64,000 nucleotides of DNA from Winogradskyella wichelsiae (GTDB lineage: Bacteria > Bacteroidota > Bacteroidia > Flavobacteriales > Flavobacteriaceae): positions 1 through 64,000 of the forward strand of contig NZ_JABFDJ010000009.1 in NCBI RefSeq assembly GCF_013403925.1, read 5' to 3'. This document shows, piece by piece, positions 47,136-55,369 of this stretch. Each line of letters opens with the position of its first letter. The stretch's first letter is position 1. Both the position numbers and the translations under genes were made by a program. The notes under the pieces are model-generated. The model did no database searches. It worked only from the letters and a program-made list of their open reading frames with translations, and was not told the origin of the DNA.

Positions 47136-47498
47136 ATGTCATTTAAAACATTATTGGCTTATCAAAAAGGATTCGAGTTAGCAATGGAAATATTCCAATT
47201 GACTAAAGATTTTCCTAAGTCTGAAATGTTTGGTTTAACATCACAAATGATTAGGTCAAGTAGATCTGTATGTTCAAATATTGCTGAAGGTTATCGAAAA
47301 CGGCAATATGAAAAGCATTTTAAAAGTAAATTATCGGATGCAGATAGTGAAAATTCTGAAACACAATTATGGTTAGATTTTGCTTTAGCATGTGGATATA
47401 TAACAGAAATTAAGAAACAAGAATTACAATATAAAAGCGAAGAAATAGGAAAACTTATCAATTATATGATCAAGAACCCTAATAAATTCGGATTATAA
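47136..47498 (+). CDS. Four-helix-bundle protein (23S rRNA intervening-sequence type)
   Basis: 120 residues. The family phrases are AYQKGFELAMEIFQLTKDFP, SEMFGLTSQMIRSSRSVCSNIAEGY and DSENSETQLWLDFALACGYI, which define the S23/IVS four-helix bundle often found inside 23S rRNA intervening sequences but also as stand-alone genes in Bacteroidota. Here it stands between two genes of the AAA+ locus and is framed by inverted repeats with the core AGTCTTCAGT, so it appears to be an insertion. Molecular function unknown. Confidence 0.85.
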   Translation: MSFKTLLAYQKGFELAMEIFQLTKDFPKSEMFGLTSQMIRSSRSVCSNIAEGYRKRQYEKHFKSKLSDADSENSETQLWLDFALACGYITEIKKQELQYKSEEIGKLINYMIKNPNKFGL

Positions 47499-47526
47499 AA
47501 TATAAATAAGTCCGAGATAAGCCTCA

Positions 47527-47567
47527 ACAGTAAGCACTGAAGACTGCATACTAAGGACTGAAGACTA
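47527..47567 (+). repeat. Right flanking repeat of the four-helix-bundle gene
   Basis: Two copies of ACTGAAGACT (47536-47545 and 47557-47566), 21 bp apart, complementary to the AGTCTTCAGT left of the gene. They end 8 bp before the ATPase start codon, so they may now form part of its leader. Confidence 0.65.
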
Positions 47568-47574
47568 TAAAAAT

Positions 47575-49533
47575 ATGGAACACAACTCAACTTTTCCTAT
47601 AAAACAAAATGAACTCGATATGCTTCGTGATGAAGCTACCACTTATTTAAAATCTATTCAGTGGGAGCAGAGTCAACGTGCAAAAAGCAAAGATAATGAT
47701 GCTAAAGACGAATCTATTCTTTTGTATTTATCGCGAGCCAATAATGGAAGTAATGTTAATGTAACTTCCGTTTCTAAAACTATTTTGGCACTAAAGAAAC
47801 GTTTATTGCCAGAATCTGTTGCACTTCCTATTTTCTTAAACCAAACTTTATATGCCGTTCAAGAAGGGATTGTGCTAGGAACTTGGATCAAGGATTCTTA
47901 TTACGATGCTTCAGGATTATCAAGTTTAAGTGAAAATAAATCCGCTTTAGATAGTTCAGGAAGACGTGAGTACGAAAGTAAAATGCATACGTCAACAGCA
48001 TTTATGTTGTTTGCTGTAGCTTATAAGATTTTACACGATTTAAAACCTCATGCTTCCGATGATTTATCAGTGATGAAACAGAAATTTGCCGGAATTCCGG
48101 AGGTGTCTTTTTTATCCCCTTTAAAAGGAATTTCGTGTCAATTGTTTTATTATGATAAATATTTAGGGCATCCAGAGATTATTAAATCAGATAGAGATGT
48201 TTTAGATTTTACAGTGGTTTATTTTGAAGCTTTAATTGAAGAGATTCAGATGCGTAAAAGCACTTTAGAATATACGGAAACTATTGTAGATAGAACCTAT
48301 AAGCTCGAAAAATCAGAGTTTGCTATTTCAGGTTGGGATAATGCTTTTTCAGGAACCGCAAAGAGTATTGAATTTAATAAAATTCAGTTCGAACAAATTG
48401 TCGGGAATAAGGATGCTAAACATTTTGGCCGCCGTTTAACCGAGCGTATGTTAAGCTATGATTTTGAAGCAAAGAAAAATCCATTTCAAGAATTAGGAGG
48501 ATTTATGCCTGTGTTTATGGGGTACGGAATTCCTGGAACAGGAAAAAGTATGCTTATTGCTGCCATTGCAACACGCTTGAAAGAACATGCCGATAATTTA
48601 GACATTCCGTTTTTGTTTCATCCCATGCCAGACACGTTAATTAGTACATTTCAAGGTGGTTCTGCCGAAAAAATGGTAGAATGGATGAAACCTTTACAAG
48701 ATCCAACTAAATTAATTTTTGCACCTATAGATGATGCTGAAAATAATTTACAAGAACGAACCTCTCAAGGTGTTTCTGCTGGTGTGAAAGAAGTTATTGG
48801 TGTCTTTTTAAGATATACAGAAGGTGCTTATGCCGTTAATTATGGAAATAGCTCAATTGGGTTATTTACCAATTTACCTGAGATGTTAGATAAAGCGGTT
48901 ATTTCGCGTGTGCAAGGACGTTTTAAAATTGATGGTGCACGTTCTGAACACGATTTTGTAGATCAAGATTACATTTGGTGGAAAAAATTACAAGATACCA
49001 TGCCCGATTTTGTGAACATGAATGATCCTGAAGTCTATAAGTATTTATCAGAACAGGGCTTAGCTAATAGTATGGGGGAGATTTTAAATACTATTGATGT
49101 GCCTTCTGAAGCTCGTGTTCATGAAACTTTTGATAAGGTAGAAAAGCTTCATGAAACGACTGATCATATGTTTTATGCTGCATTATATAAAGAAATTCAG
49201 AAGATATTTCCGTTTTTCTCTTCAAGAGATGTGCGTAATATTCAATCGGCAATTTCATTACGATTAACAGATTTTGATTTAGAACAAGATTGGTTTGAGC
49301 ATCCTGAAAAGTATTTCAAAAAGAATTACGAAACTAAGTTTAATATGCTTCAAGAGTTGATGAAATCTAATATGAAAGGTTTAAACTTTTCAGATATAAG
49401 ACGACAAGAAGTGATTCGTTATTTAGATAATGTTGCTACTATTGCAGATACCGATTTTAAACGTCAGGTAGATTCTAGAATAAATCAAATGAATATTGAT
49501 AGTAAGGCTCGCGAGCTGTTTGGGAATAAGTAA
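47575..49533 (+). CDS. AAA+ family ATPase, central gene of the locus
   Basis: 652 residues. The N-terminal 290 residues are helical and unassigned. Walker A is GIPGTGKS at 318-325. The Walker B equivalent is LIFAPIDDAENN (about 381-391), with Asp-Asp where classic AAA proteins have Asp-Glu. Sensor 1 lies in SSIGLFTNLPEMLDKAVISR, which also supplies a candidate Arg finger (ISRVQGRFKI). The C-terminal 170 residues (helical lid and extra helices) include FFSSRDVRNIQSAISLRLTD. No membrane segment. It could remodel the coiled-coil or membrane partners encoded around it; substrate unknown. Confidence 0.85.
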   Translation: MEHNSTFPIKQNELDMLRDEATTYLKSIQWEQSQRAKSKDNDAKDESILLYLSRANNGSNVNVTSVSKTILALKKRLLPESVALPIFLNQTLYAVQEGIVLGTWIKDSYYDASGLSSLSENKSALDSSGRREYESKMHTSTAFMLFAVAYKILHDLKPHASDDLSVMKQKFAGIPEVSFLSPLKGISCQLFYYDKYLGHPEIIKSDRDVLDFTVVYFEALIEEIQMRKSTLEYTETIVDRTYKLEKSEFAISGWDNAFSGTAKSIEFNKIQFEQIVGNKDAKHFGRRLTERMLSYDFEAKKNPFQELGGFMPVFMGYGIPGTGKSMLIAAIATRLKEHADNLDIPFLFHPMPDTLISTFQGGSAEKMVEWMKPLQDPTKLIFAPIDDAENNLQERTSQGVSAGVKEVIGVFLRYTEGAYAVNYGNSSIGLFTNLPEMLDKAVISRVQGRFKIDGARSEHDFVDQDYIWWKKLQDTMPDFVNMNDPEVYKYLSEQGLANSMGEILNTIDVPSEARVHETFDKVEKLHETTDHMFYAALYKEIQKIFPFFSSRDVRNIQSAISLRLTDFDLEQDWFEHPEKYFKKNYETKFNMLQELMKSNMKGLNFSDIRRQEVIRYLDNVATIADTDFKRQVDSRINQMNIDSKARELFGNK

Positions 49534-49603
49534 TAAATTAAAAAGTAAAAGTGCTCAGTTATTGTTAATCCAACATAACTAGGCATGAGTGAAGAGGAAT
49601 CTC

Positions 49604-50182
49604 ATGAAAAATTTAAAAAATATAAAAAGGACAAACCTTTCTAAGGATTGGGCTACTTTAGATAAAATTGATTACGAATACCAATTTAAAAATGGCGAAT
49701 GGAAATCGATTTCAAGAGAATGCTACAATCGTGGAGATGGAGCAGCAATATTTTTATATAATGTAGAAAAGGGAACTGTTATTTTAACCAAGCAATTCCG
49801 AATGCCAATTTATGAAAACACTAAAAGTGAAGGCATGTCTATTGAGGTTTGTGCCGGTTCTATAGAACATAATGATAAACCCTTAGAAACGATTCTTAGA
49901 GAAACAGAAGAAGAAGTTGGTTATAAAATTAGTGAGGCTAAAGAAGTTTTTAAAACTTACACTTCACCTGGCGCATTAACCGAAAAATTATTTCTTTATG
50001 TAGCAGAATATACAGATGCTTTAAAAATAAGTGAAGGAGGCGGATTGGAAATTGAAAATGAAGAGATTGAAGTATTAGAACTTCCGTTTTCTAAAGTTAT
50101 CAGCATGATTGAAACCGAAGAGATTATTGATGCAAAAACAATTATGTTAGTACAGTATGCGCAAATCAATAAGTTGTTATAA
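49604..50182 (+). CDS. NUDIX hydrolase, NudK / ADP-sugar pyrophosphatase type
   Basis: 192 residues from the ATG at 49604; a GTG at 49589 is in frame. The Nudix box is GSIEHNDKPLETILRETEEE followed by VGY; the RExxEExGY core is complete, while the usual first Glu is Asp. Upstream, VILTKQFRMPIYEN and downstream YTSPGALTEKLFLYVAEY match the NudK/TIGR00052 family of nucleoside-diphosphate-sugar pyrophosphatases. It lies 70 bp after the AAA+ gene and 57 bp before the next gene of the locus, so it is probably in the transcript, either as a member or as a passenger. Confidence 0.85.
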   Translation: MKNLKNIKRTNLSKDWATLDKIDYEYQFKNGEWKSISRECYNRGDGAAIFLYNVEKGTVILTKQFRMPIYENTKSEGMSIEVCAGSIEHNDKPLETILRETEEEVGYKISEAKEVFKTYTSPGALTEKLFLYVAEYTDALKISEGGGLEIENEEIEVLELPFSKVISMIETEEIIDAKTIMLVQYAQINKLL

Positions 50183-50189
50183 TAATTAG

Positions 50190-50238
50190 ATTCCTGCTTT
50201 CTCAGGAATAACAAAAATAGTATTCCACTTTGGTGGAA
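50190..50238 (+). repeat. Two small hairpins between NUDIX gene and next gene
   Basis: attcctg-ctttct-caggaat (50190-50209) is a form of the short palindromic intergenic repeat common in flavobacteria. ttccac-tttg-gtggaa (50223-50238) ends one base before the next ATG and could hinder initiation there. Confidence 0.55.
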
Positions 50239-50239
50239 A

Positions 50240-51481
50240 ATGAAGATGGACAAATTAAAACAAGCCAATTTATTTAGAAGTGAACTGATTCCTATTAGTG
50301 GGAAATTAGTGGATCGTTATAATAAATGCCTAAAAACTTTAGGGTTTACAGAAACCAAGCTCAAATCATTCTCTATTGATGGCGTAGGTTGGAGTCCTGA
50401 AGTTGCAGAAGAAAAGAAGAATATGCATTACCTTAATCAAGGTGAAGCTAACCCAAACGGAATTATAATTTCACCATTACAAAAAGGGAAACCAGTCTAT
50501 TTGCCATTTCATTCTTTTGATAGAGAAATGATGAAATTGGTGTTTAAAACCCATGGAGAAAAGATTAATGATATTACCCGAGATTCTGCAATTTGTATAG
50601 AATTTGATCAAAATATAGATGTGTTTTATGAGCCTTTAGACGTTTTAAAATATAAAGATGTTGCAATCACATTTAGGCTTATTGATAATTTAGAAGAAAA
50701 GCAAACAGAGCAATTACAACTCGTTAATAAATTTAGAAATGGAAATAATTTTATTGATGAAGATATTCAGCAACAGTTACTAAATTCGGCTAAAACTTAT
50801 GGAGATTTAAGAGCGCGAGATTTAAATATAGAGACTTTACATTTTACAACCAGTTCATTTTTTACTAGAGCTTTTGGAGGCGTGTATTTACTTCGCGATT
50901 TTATAAAACCAATCGTTATTTTTAAAGATGAAAAATTTTATAAAGAAGCCATTAAAGATACCATTCATGATGTGTTGATTTATCACATTTCTCAACCAGA
51001 ATTAGTTGCTAAGCTTAAAGACCACATTATTATTGAATGTGATTTAGAAGCTGTTGTAACCACATCAAATTACGATCGAGTTAAAAAGTTTGAATTGGCA
51101 CAGTTTCTTAAAGAAACAGAACATCCAATTAAAGCTATTTTAGATGATAAAGGCTTATTTAAAAGTTATTTAAATAAAATAGATATTAATGCTCGTAAGC
51201 AGGTTATGAGTGTCGAAATTTATCTCGAAAAATTAGAACGCAGTAATGCGTATAAGATTGAAGATATTGTAGAACAATCTTTTTACTTTGCGTTACATCA
51301 ACCACATTCATCATTATCAGCAGAACATCGCGATTTAATTCATAAATTACTGATTAATATTGCACCAAAGGATATGTTATTCTTGTATTGGTATGATAAA
51401 GAGCAATTTTATAAGAGTTACGAAACTTGGGAAGATTCATTTAAAGATTGGGTAATTGAAAGGATCAGTAACAATATCTAA
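50240..51481 (+). CDS. Uncharacterised 413-residue protein of the AAA+ locus
   Basis: No signal peptide or membrane segment. Helical and mixed sequence with recognisable phrases GVGWSPEVAEEKKNMHYL, NGIIISPLQKGKPVYLPF and TSSFFTRAFGGVYLLRDF. I believe it belongs to a Bacteroidota family called DUF6638, but am not certain of the number. The start may be this ATG or the one two codons on (MDKLKQANLF). It follows the NUDIX gene and precedes the membrane proteins of the locus. Confidence 0.6.
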   Translation: MKMDKLKQANLFRSELIPISGKLVDRYNKCLKTLGFTETKLKSFSIDGVGWSPEVAEEKKNMHYLNQGEANPNGIIISPLQKGKPVYLPFHSFDREMMKLVFKTHGEKINDITRDSAICIEFDQNIDVFYEPLDVLKYKDVAITFRLIDNLEEKQTEQLQLVNKFRNGNNFIDEDIQQQLLNSAKTYGDLRARDLNIETLHFTTSSFFTRAFGGVYLLRDFIKPIVIFKDEKFYKEAIKDTIHDVLIYHISQPELVAKLKDHIIIECDLEAVVTTSNYDRVKKFELAQFLKETEHPIKAILDDKGLFKSYLNKIDINARKQVMSVEIYLEKLERSNAYKIEDIVEQSFYFALHQPHSSLSAEHRDLIHKLLINIAPKDMLFLYWYDKEQFYKSYETWEDSFKDWVIERISNNI

Positions 51482-51554
51482 GTTTTTTAGACTAATATAA
51501 TAGGTACCAGTATTCTGTAATTAACGCGGAATCTAAAATATAAAACAAACAATC

Positions 51555-52091
51555 ATGGGAATAGAACTTGTTATCTTCATCGCAGCCATTTTATTCGGTA
51601 TCTTTCTGTATTGGAGAGAATCTAACGGTAATGGCGCTTACCGTTTTTTAAACAAAATTGTCAATAGTAAGGAGCTGCAAATGAGTCCCGATAATCCCAA
51701 AGGATTTATTTATAAGCAAACTCTTTTGCCACGTATCATTTTTGTGGTAAGTTTCGTTTTAGTTGCTGCTTTGGTTGTTGAATTTTTAACGCCAATTTCT
51801 GTATTTAGCAGTTATAACGGCGTATCTGCTTTTGCATCTTTTGCTGTAGGAGCATTAATAGGAACTTATTTAGCAAGTTTTGTGATTAAAACAACCGAAG
51901 TTATAGAGGAACAAAGTGATTCTTTAGAAGATAAATTTGACGATGTTGTGGAAAAAGGAAAAGACTTTATAGAAGATTTAACAACTAGAGATTCAAAAGA
52001 AATTGAAGAATTGAAAGAAGATATTAATGCAGAACCAAAGGTCGAAAAGCAAAGTGCACGTGATCGTTTAAAAGATAAGGGTCTTATGTAA
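51555..52091 (+). CDS. Two-segment membrane protein with acidic cytoplasmic tail
   Basis: 178 residues. One hydrophobic segment at the very N terminus (LVIFIAAILFGIFLYW), two more at about 60-80 and 88-112 (IIFVVSFVLVAALVVEFL and SAFASFAVGALIGTYLASFV), then a long charged helix (SLEDKFDDVVEKGKDFIEDL) reaching a Lys/Arg-rich end (KQSARDRLKDKGLM). It may anchor the ATPase or coiled-coil component to the inner membrane. Family not named to my knowledge. 73 bp after the previous gene. Confidence 0.6.
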   Translation: MGIELVIFIAAILFGIFLYWRESNGNGAYRFLNKIVNSKELQMSPDNPKGFIYKQTLLPRIIFVVSFVLVAALVVEFLTPISVFSSYNGVSAFASFAVGALIGTYLASFVIKTTEVIEEQSDSLEDKFDDVVEKGKDFIEDLTTRDSKEIEELKEDINAEPKVEKQSARDRLKDKGLM

Positions 52092-52094
52092 TAG

Positions 52095-52114
52095 ATTCTT
52101 GAGAAATCAAGAAT
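52095..52114 (+). repeat. Short hairpin repeat between locus genes
   Basis: attcttga-gaaa-tcaagaat; an 8-bp stem with a GAAA loop directly after the stop codon. It resembles the hairpin at 50190 in position and composition. Confidence 0.55.
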
Positions 52115-52193
52115 ATCTAAGATGCTTAATAACAAAAAGGATTACAATTATTAATAAAAATAGGAGATTCTTGTTCTTACAGGAAATTATATC

Positions 52194-53894
52194 ATGATAA
52201 AATCATATTGGAAAAAAGGAGGGAGGCAAAAAGGAATTACCATTCTTGTAGTATTGCTACTAATAGTGTTATTATTCTTTTTTAGGGACGATTATCAGCC
52301 CGTTTTATTATTTGTGCGTAAGTATATATTCATCATTTTAATGAGTGCTTTAGTGCTGTTTTTAGGCTTGCGTAAATTCAGGAAGTCTGCAAATGTTGGT
52401 GGCCGTTTAGGAATATTGGCGTTGTTAATTGTCTTCTTCGGAATTTTATATGTTGTGGGTTGGCATTATAAAATGTACGATTATATGAAAACGTACAATG
52501 TGTTTAATAGCATGGATAAAGTTGAAATCAATGAACTTCCATTAACACAAAACGAACGTATTCAACCCTTAAGAAATGTGTTTTCTATGGCGAATGAAAG
52601 TGTAGGAGAAACTAAAGATGTTTCGTTACCGCATTTAGTAAGAGTTGATGGTCAGAATAAGTGGACAATGGCCATTCAGCCAAGTGAAAAATATGTAATG
52701 CAACGTATTAATGATAATACGGAAGAATTATTTGCTGTGAGCAGTACCACACCATTTCCAAGGTTTTCAAACGAAAATCGTATTGATGTCACATTTTCTA
52801 TAGGTGAATCTTTAAAGTTTAGTAGAAATACTTACAATGCCGTGGTGCAACGTTTTAATCCATGGATGTTATTTAATCACGAGCCAAGTGATACATTTTA
52901 CATGAAAAATGATTCAGGTCAATGGGTTCAAGTCGTGAGTTTGATTAAATGGAAAGGCTTCTTTTTTCCTTATCCAAGTTTTGGAGGTGTAATGATTATT
53001 GAAAATGGAGAACATGATTTTAATGATTATTTAGAACGTATTACTATAGGAAAAGGAACTTATGTGAGTCCTGAAGAAATTAAAAATTATCCGTTTTTGA
53101 TGAAACAGAATACATTATCTGAAAAAGTATCGCAGTTAGAAGCAGAGTCTTTAAAATTTTTAGGTGGTTTTAGTGATCCATTACCATGGAATATGGAAAC
53201 AGCAGTAAAAATTCCTTTAATGCCAAAAGATCAAAACCAACAACCTTATGTTACCGATTTTGATTTTTCGGGTTCAAATTCTGATGCTTACAGCGGATTA
53301 TATCATTGGTTTGGTTTAGAGCCTGTAGGAAATCAGCGTACCAGTTTAAGTTATAGTGTATTTGTACCAGCAGACGGATCAGGTAAGCTATATTATTACG
53401 ATCACGCTTCAAAAAAGCAAGGTTACGCAGGTGTCTCTGCAATGCCTTTAAAGGTTAAGGAATCTCGAAAAGAATACGATTGGTCTGCAAGTACACCTGT
53501 GGAGTTTAGACCTTATATTAAGAATATTGCAGGAAGAAAACGTATGTTTTTCTTAGGAACAATTTCTTCTATCAGCTCAACAGATGCACAACAATTTGAT
53601 GGTTCTGCGACGCCAGATTTAGTTTTAATTGATAGTGAATACAGAGATGTTATTTGGATTGATGTAAAACACCCAAGTACTTGGGATGAGGAAGTTTATA
53701 ATCAGTTAAATGAAGCTTGGAGAGCAAGTGAAGGCATTGGGTATTTTTATAAAGAAGTACCAAAAGTAGATGAAGATATTATAGAGCAGCAGATAGATTC
53801 TATTAGTAGCATTCCAAAAGTAGAAGATAATTCAGATAAGATTAATGCGCTACAACGTCAGTTAGATTCTCTAAAAGCTGTTGGTAATAATTAA
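52194..53894 (+). CDS. Membrane-anchored 566-residue protein, last gene of the AAA+ locus
   Basis: Three membrane segments in the first 110 residues (GITILVVLLLIVLLFFF, IFIILMSALVLFLGL, LGILALLIVFFGILYVVGW) followed by a large soluble part of about 430 residues that should lie on the far side of the membrane from the short basic N terminus (MIKSYWKKGGRQKG). Phrases: KWTMAIQPSEKYVMQRIN, FNPWMLFNHEPSDTFYMK, GLYHWFGLEPVGNQRTSLSY. The last 40 residues form a coiled coil (DKINALQRQLDSLKAVG). No known domain recognised. A terminator follows directly. Confidence 0.65.
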   Translation: MIKSYWKKGGRQKGITILVVLLLIVLLFFFRDDYQPVLLFVRKYIFIILMSALVLFLGLRKFRKSANVGGRLGILALLIVFFGILYVVGWHYKMYDYMKTYNVFNSMDKVEINELPLTQNERIQPLRNVFSMANESVGETKDVSLPHLVRVDGQNKWTMAIQPSEKYVMQRINDNTEELFAVSSTTPFPRFSNENRIDVTFSIGESLKFSRNTYNAVVQRFNPWMLFNHEPSDTFYMKNDSGQWVQVVSLIKWKGFFFPYPSFGGVMIIENGEHDFNDYLERITIGKGTYVSPEEIKNYPFLMKQNTLSEKVSQLEAESLKFLGGFSDPLPWNMETAVKIPLMPKDQNQQPYVTDFDFSGSNSDAYSGLYHWFGLEPVGNQRTSLSYSVFVPADGSGKLYYYDHASKKQGYAGVSAMPLKVKESRKEYDWSASTPVEFRPYIKNIAGRKRMFFLGTISSISSTDAQQFDGSATPDLVLIDSEYRDVIWIDVKHPSTWDEEVYNQLNEAWRASEGIGYFYKEVPKVDEDIIEQQIDSISSIPKVEDNSDKINALQRQLDSLKAVGNN

Positions 53895-53910
53895 TGTTTA
53901 ATAACTTTTA

Positions 53911-53952
53911 AAAAAAAAGCTCGATAATCAAACGATTAGTGAGCTTTTTTTT
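53911..53952. terminator. Terminator at the end of the AAA+ locus
   Basis: aaaaaaagctc ... gagcttttttt with an inner stem (ataatc-aaac-gatta). A and T runs on both sides make it usable by the convergent helicase transcript as well. Confidence 0.85.
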
Positions 53953-53961
53953 ATAATAAAT

Positions 53962-55314
53962 TTACTTCTTCTTATTACGTTGATTATAATTCTTATCACC
54001 TCTAGTTTTAGGCTTTTTATACTTTGCTGCAATCTTAAATTTATAAGACCCACCTAAGTTTTCTTTAGAGTTTTTTTCAGACTTTTCATGAAAAGCCGGT
54101 CCAGGAGCATCTTCATCTCTACGTTTTATAGGATTATTATGTTCTCTAATCTGTGGTCGTTCTTCTTCAATTAATTCAGTAGAAATTTCAACATATTCAG
54201 GAATATCTTTAGTTTCAATTTTCATCTGCATTAATTCTTCAATACGCTCTAAACCTTCTAGTTCTTTCTCTGTAGAGAATAAAATAGATTGTCCTTCTTT
54301 TTCAGCACGACCAGTTCTACCAATTCTGTGCATATAGTTTTCAGGATAATCAGGTGTATCAAAATTGATAACATGAGAAATGCCTTCAATATCTAAACCT
54401 CTAGCCATTACGTCTGTGGCTATTAATAATCGGTTTTCACCTTCTCTAAATTGTTCAATACTACGCAATCTGTAATTCTGAGTTTTGTTAGAGTGAATAA
54501 CACAAGATTGACTTGGAAATAATTCTTCTAGTTGATCAAAAAGACGGTCAGCCATTCTCTTATAAGCCACAAAAATTAAGACTTTAGAAAACTGATCCTT
54601 ATCACCAAGTAATTCTTCTAAGAGATTTACTTTTGTATAAAAATTAGGAACATTGTAACGAACTTGTGCAATGTTTTCTAATGGAGTACCAGAAACAGCA
54701 ATTGATATTTTTGATGGTTTTTTGAAGAAATCTATAATTAATTCATCAACATCTTTAGTCATTGTAGCCGAATACATAATGTTTTGACGACGCTCTGGAA
54801 GAATATCAAATATATTTAACAATTGATGTCTAAATCCTAAATCTAGCATTACATCGACTTCATCAATTACTAATTTTTGAATAGATTTTAATTGTAAAAC
54901 TCTACTCACGGCCAAATCATATAAACGACCAGGTGTTGCGACAATAATATCTTGTCCTTGTGCTACAGCTTGTTTCTGTGTATTAATATTAGTACCACCA
55001 TAAACACCTAAAACACGATTATTGATGTATTTAGATAATTTTTCAATTTCACTAACCACTTGTACAACTAATTCTCTTGTTGGTACTAAGATTAAAACTC
55101 TAGGGTTTTCTTGTTTAGAATAGGCTAGATTTTTAAGAATTGGCAACATGTAAGCAAACGTCTTACCTGTACCTGTTTGTGCAATACCAACAACATCTTT
55201 ACCTGCAGCAACTACATTAAAAGATTCTGCTTGTATAGGCGTCGGAGTTGTAAAACCTAAATCGTCTAAAGCGTTATGTAAAGGTGTATTTAAATTAAGA
55301 TCGTTAAAAGTCAC
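53962..55314 (-). CDS. DEAD-box RNA helicase
   Basis: About 450 residues from the GTG at 55314 (VTFNDLNLNTPLHNALDDLG), the start that matches flavobacterial relatives; an ATG 18 codons upstream is possible. The Q motif FTTPTPIQAESF, Walker A AQTGTGKT, the DEAD position as DEVD, SAT, and HRIGRTGRAEKEG are present. The C-terminal tail is basic (KFKIAAKYKKPKTRGDKNY). The DEAD box reads VIDEVDVM, Val in place of Ala, which is a frequent variant. It should remodel RNA in ribosome assembly or mRNA decay, possibly in the cold. Confidence 0.92.
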   Translation of the reverse strand: MTFNDLNLNTPLHNALDDLGFTTPTPIQAESFNVVAAGKDVVGIAQTGTGKTFAYMLPILKNLAYSKQENPRVLILVPTRELVVQVVSEIEKLSKYINNRVLGVYGGTNINTQKQAVAQGQDIIVATPGRLYDLAVSRVLQLKSIQKLVIDEVDVMLDLGFRHQLLNIFDILPERRQNIMYSATMTKDVDELIIDFFKKPSKISIAVSGTPLENIAQVRYNVPNFYTKVNLLEELLGDKDQFSKVLIFVAYKRMADRLFDQLEELFPSQSCVIHSNKTQNYRLRSIEQFREGENRLLIATDVMARGLDIEGISHVINFDTPDYPENYMHRIGRTGRAEKEGQSILFSTEKELEGLERIEELMQMKIETKDIPEYVEISTELIEEERPQIREHNNPIKRRDEDAPGPAFHEKSEKNSKENLGGSYKFKIAAKYKKPKTRGDKNYNQRNKKK

Positions 55315-55369
55315 GTTGTAAAGTTTTATTGTAAAATTTTGGTGCAAAGCTACCACTTTATTAATCAAC

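Noticed and set aside
50223..50238. Hairpin before the 413-residue protein as a regulatory RNA switch
   Set aside because: It is too short and simple for a ligand-binding element; kept only as a repeat or translation-hindering hairpin.
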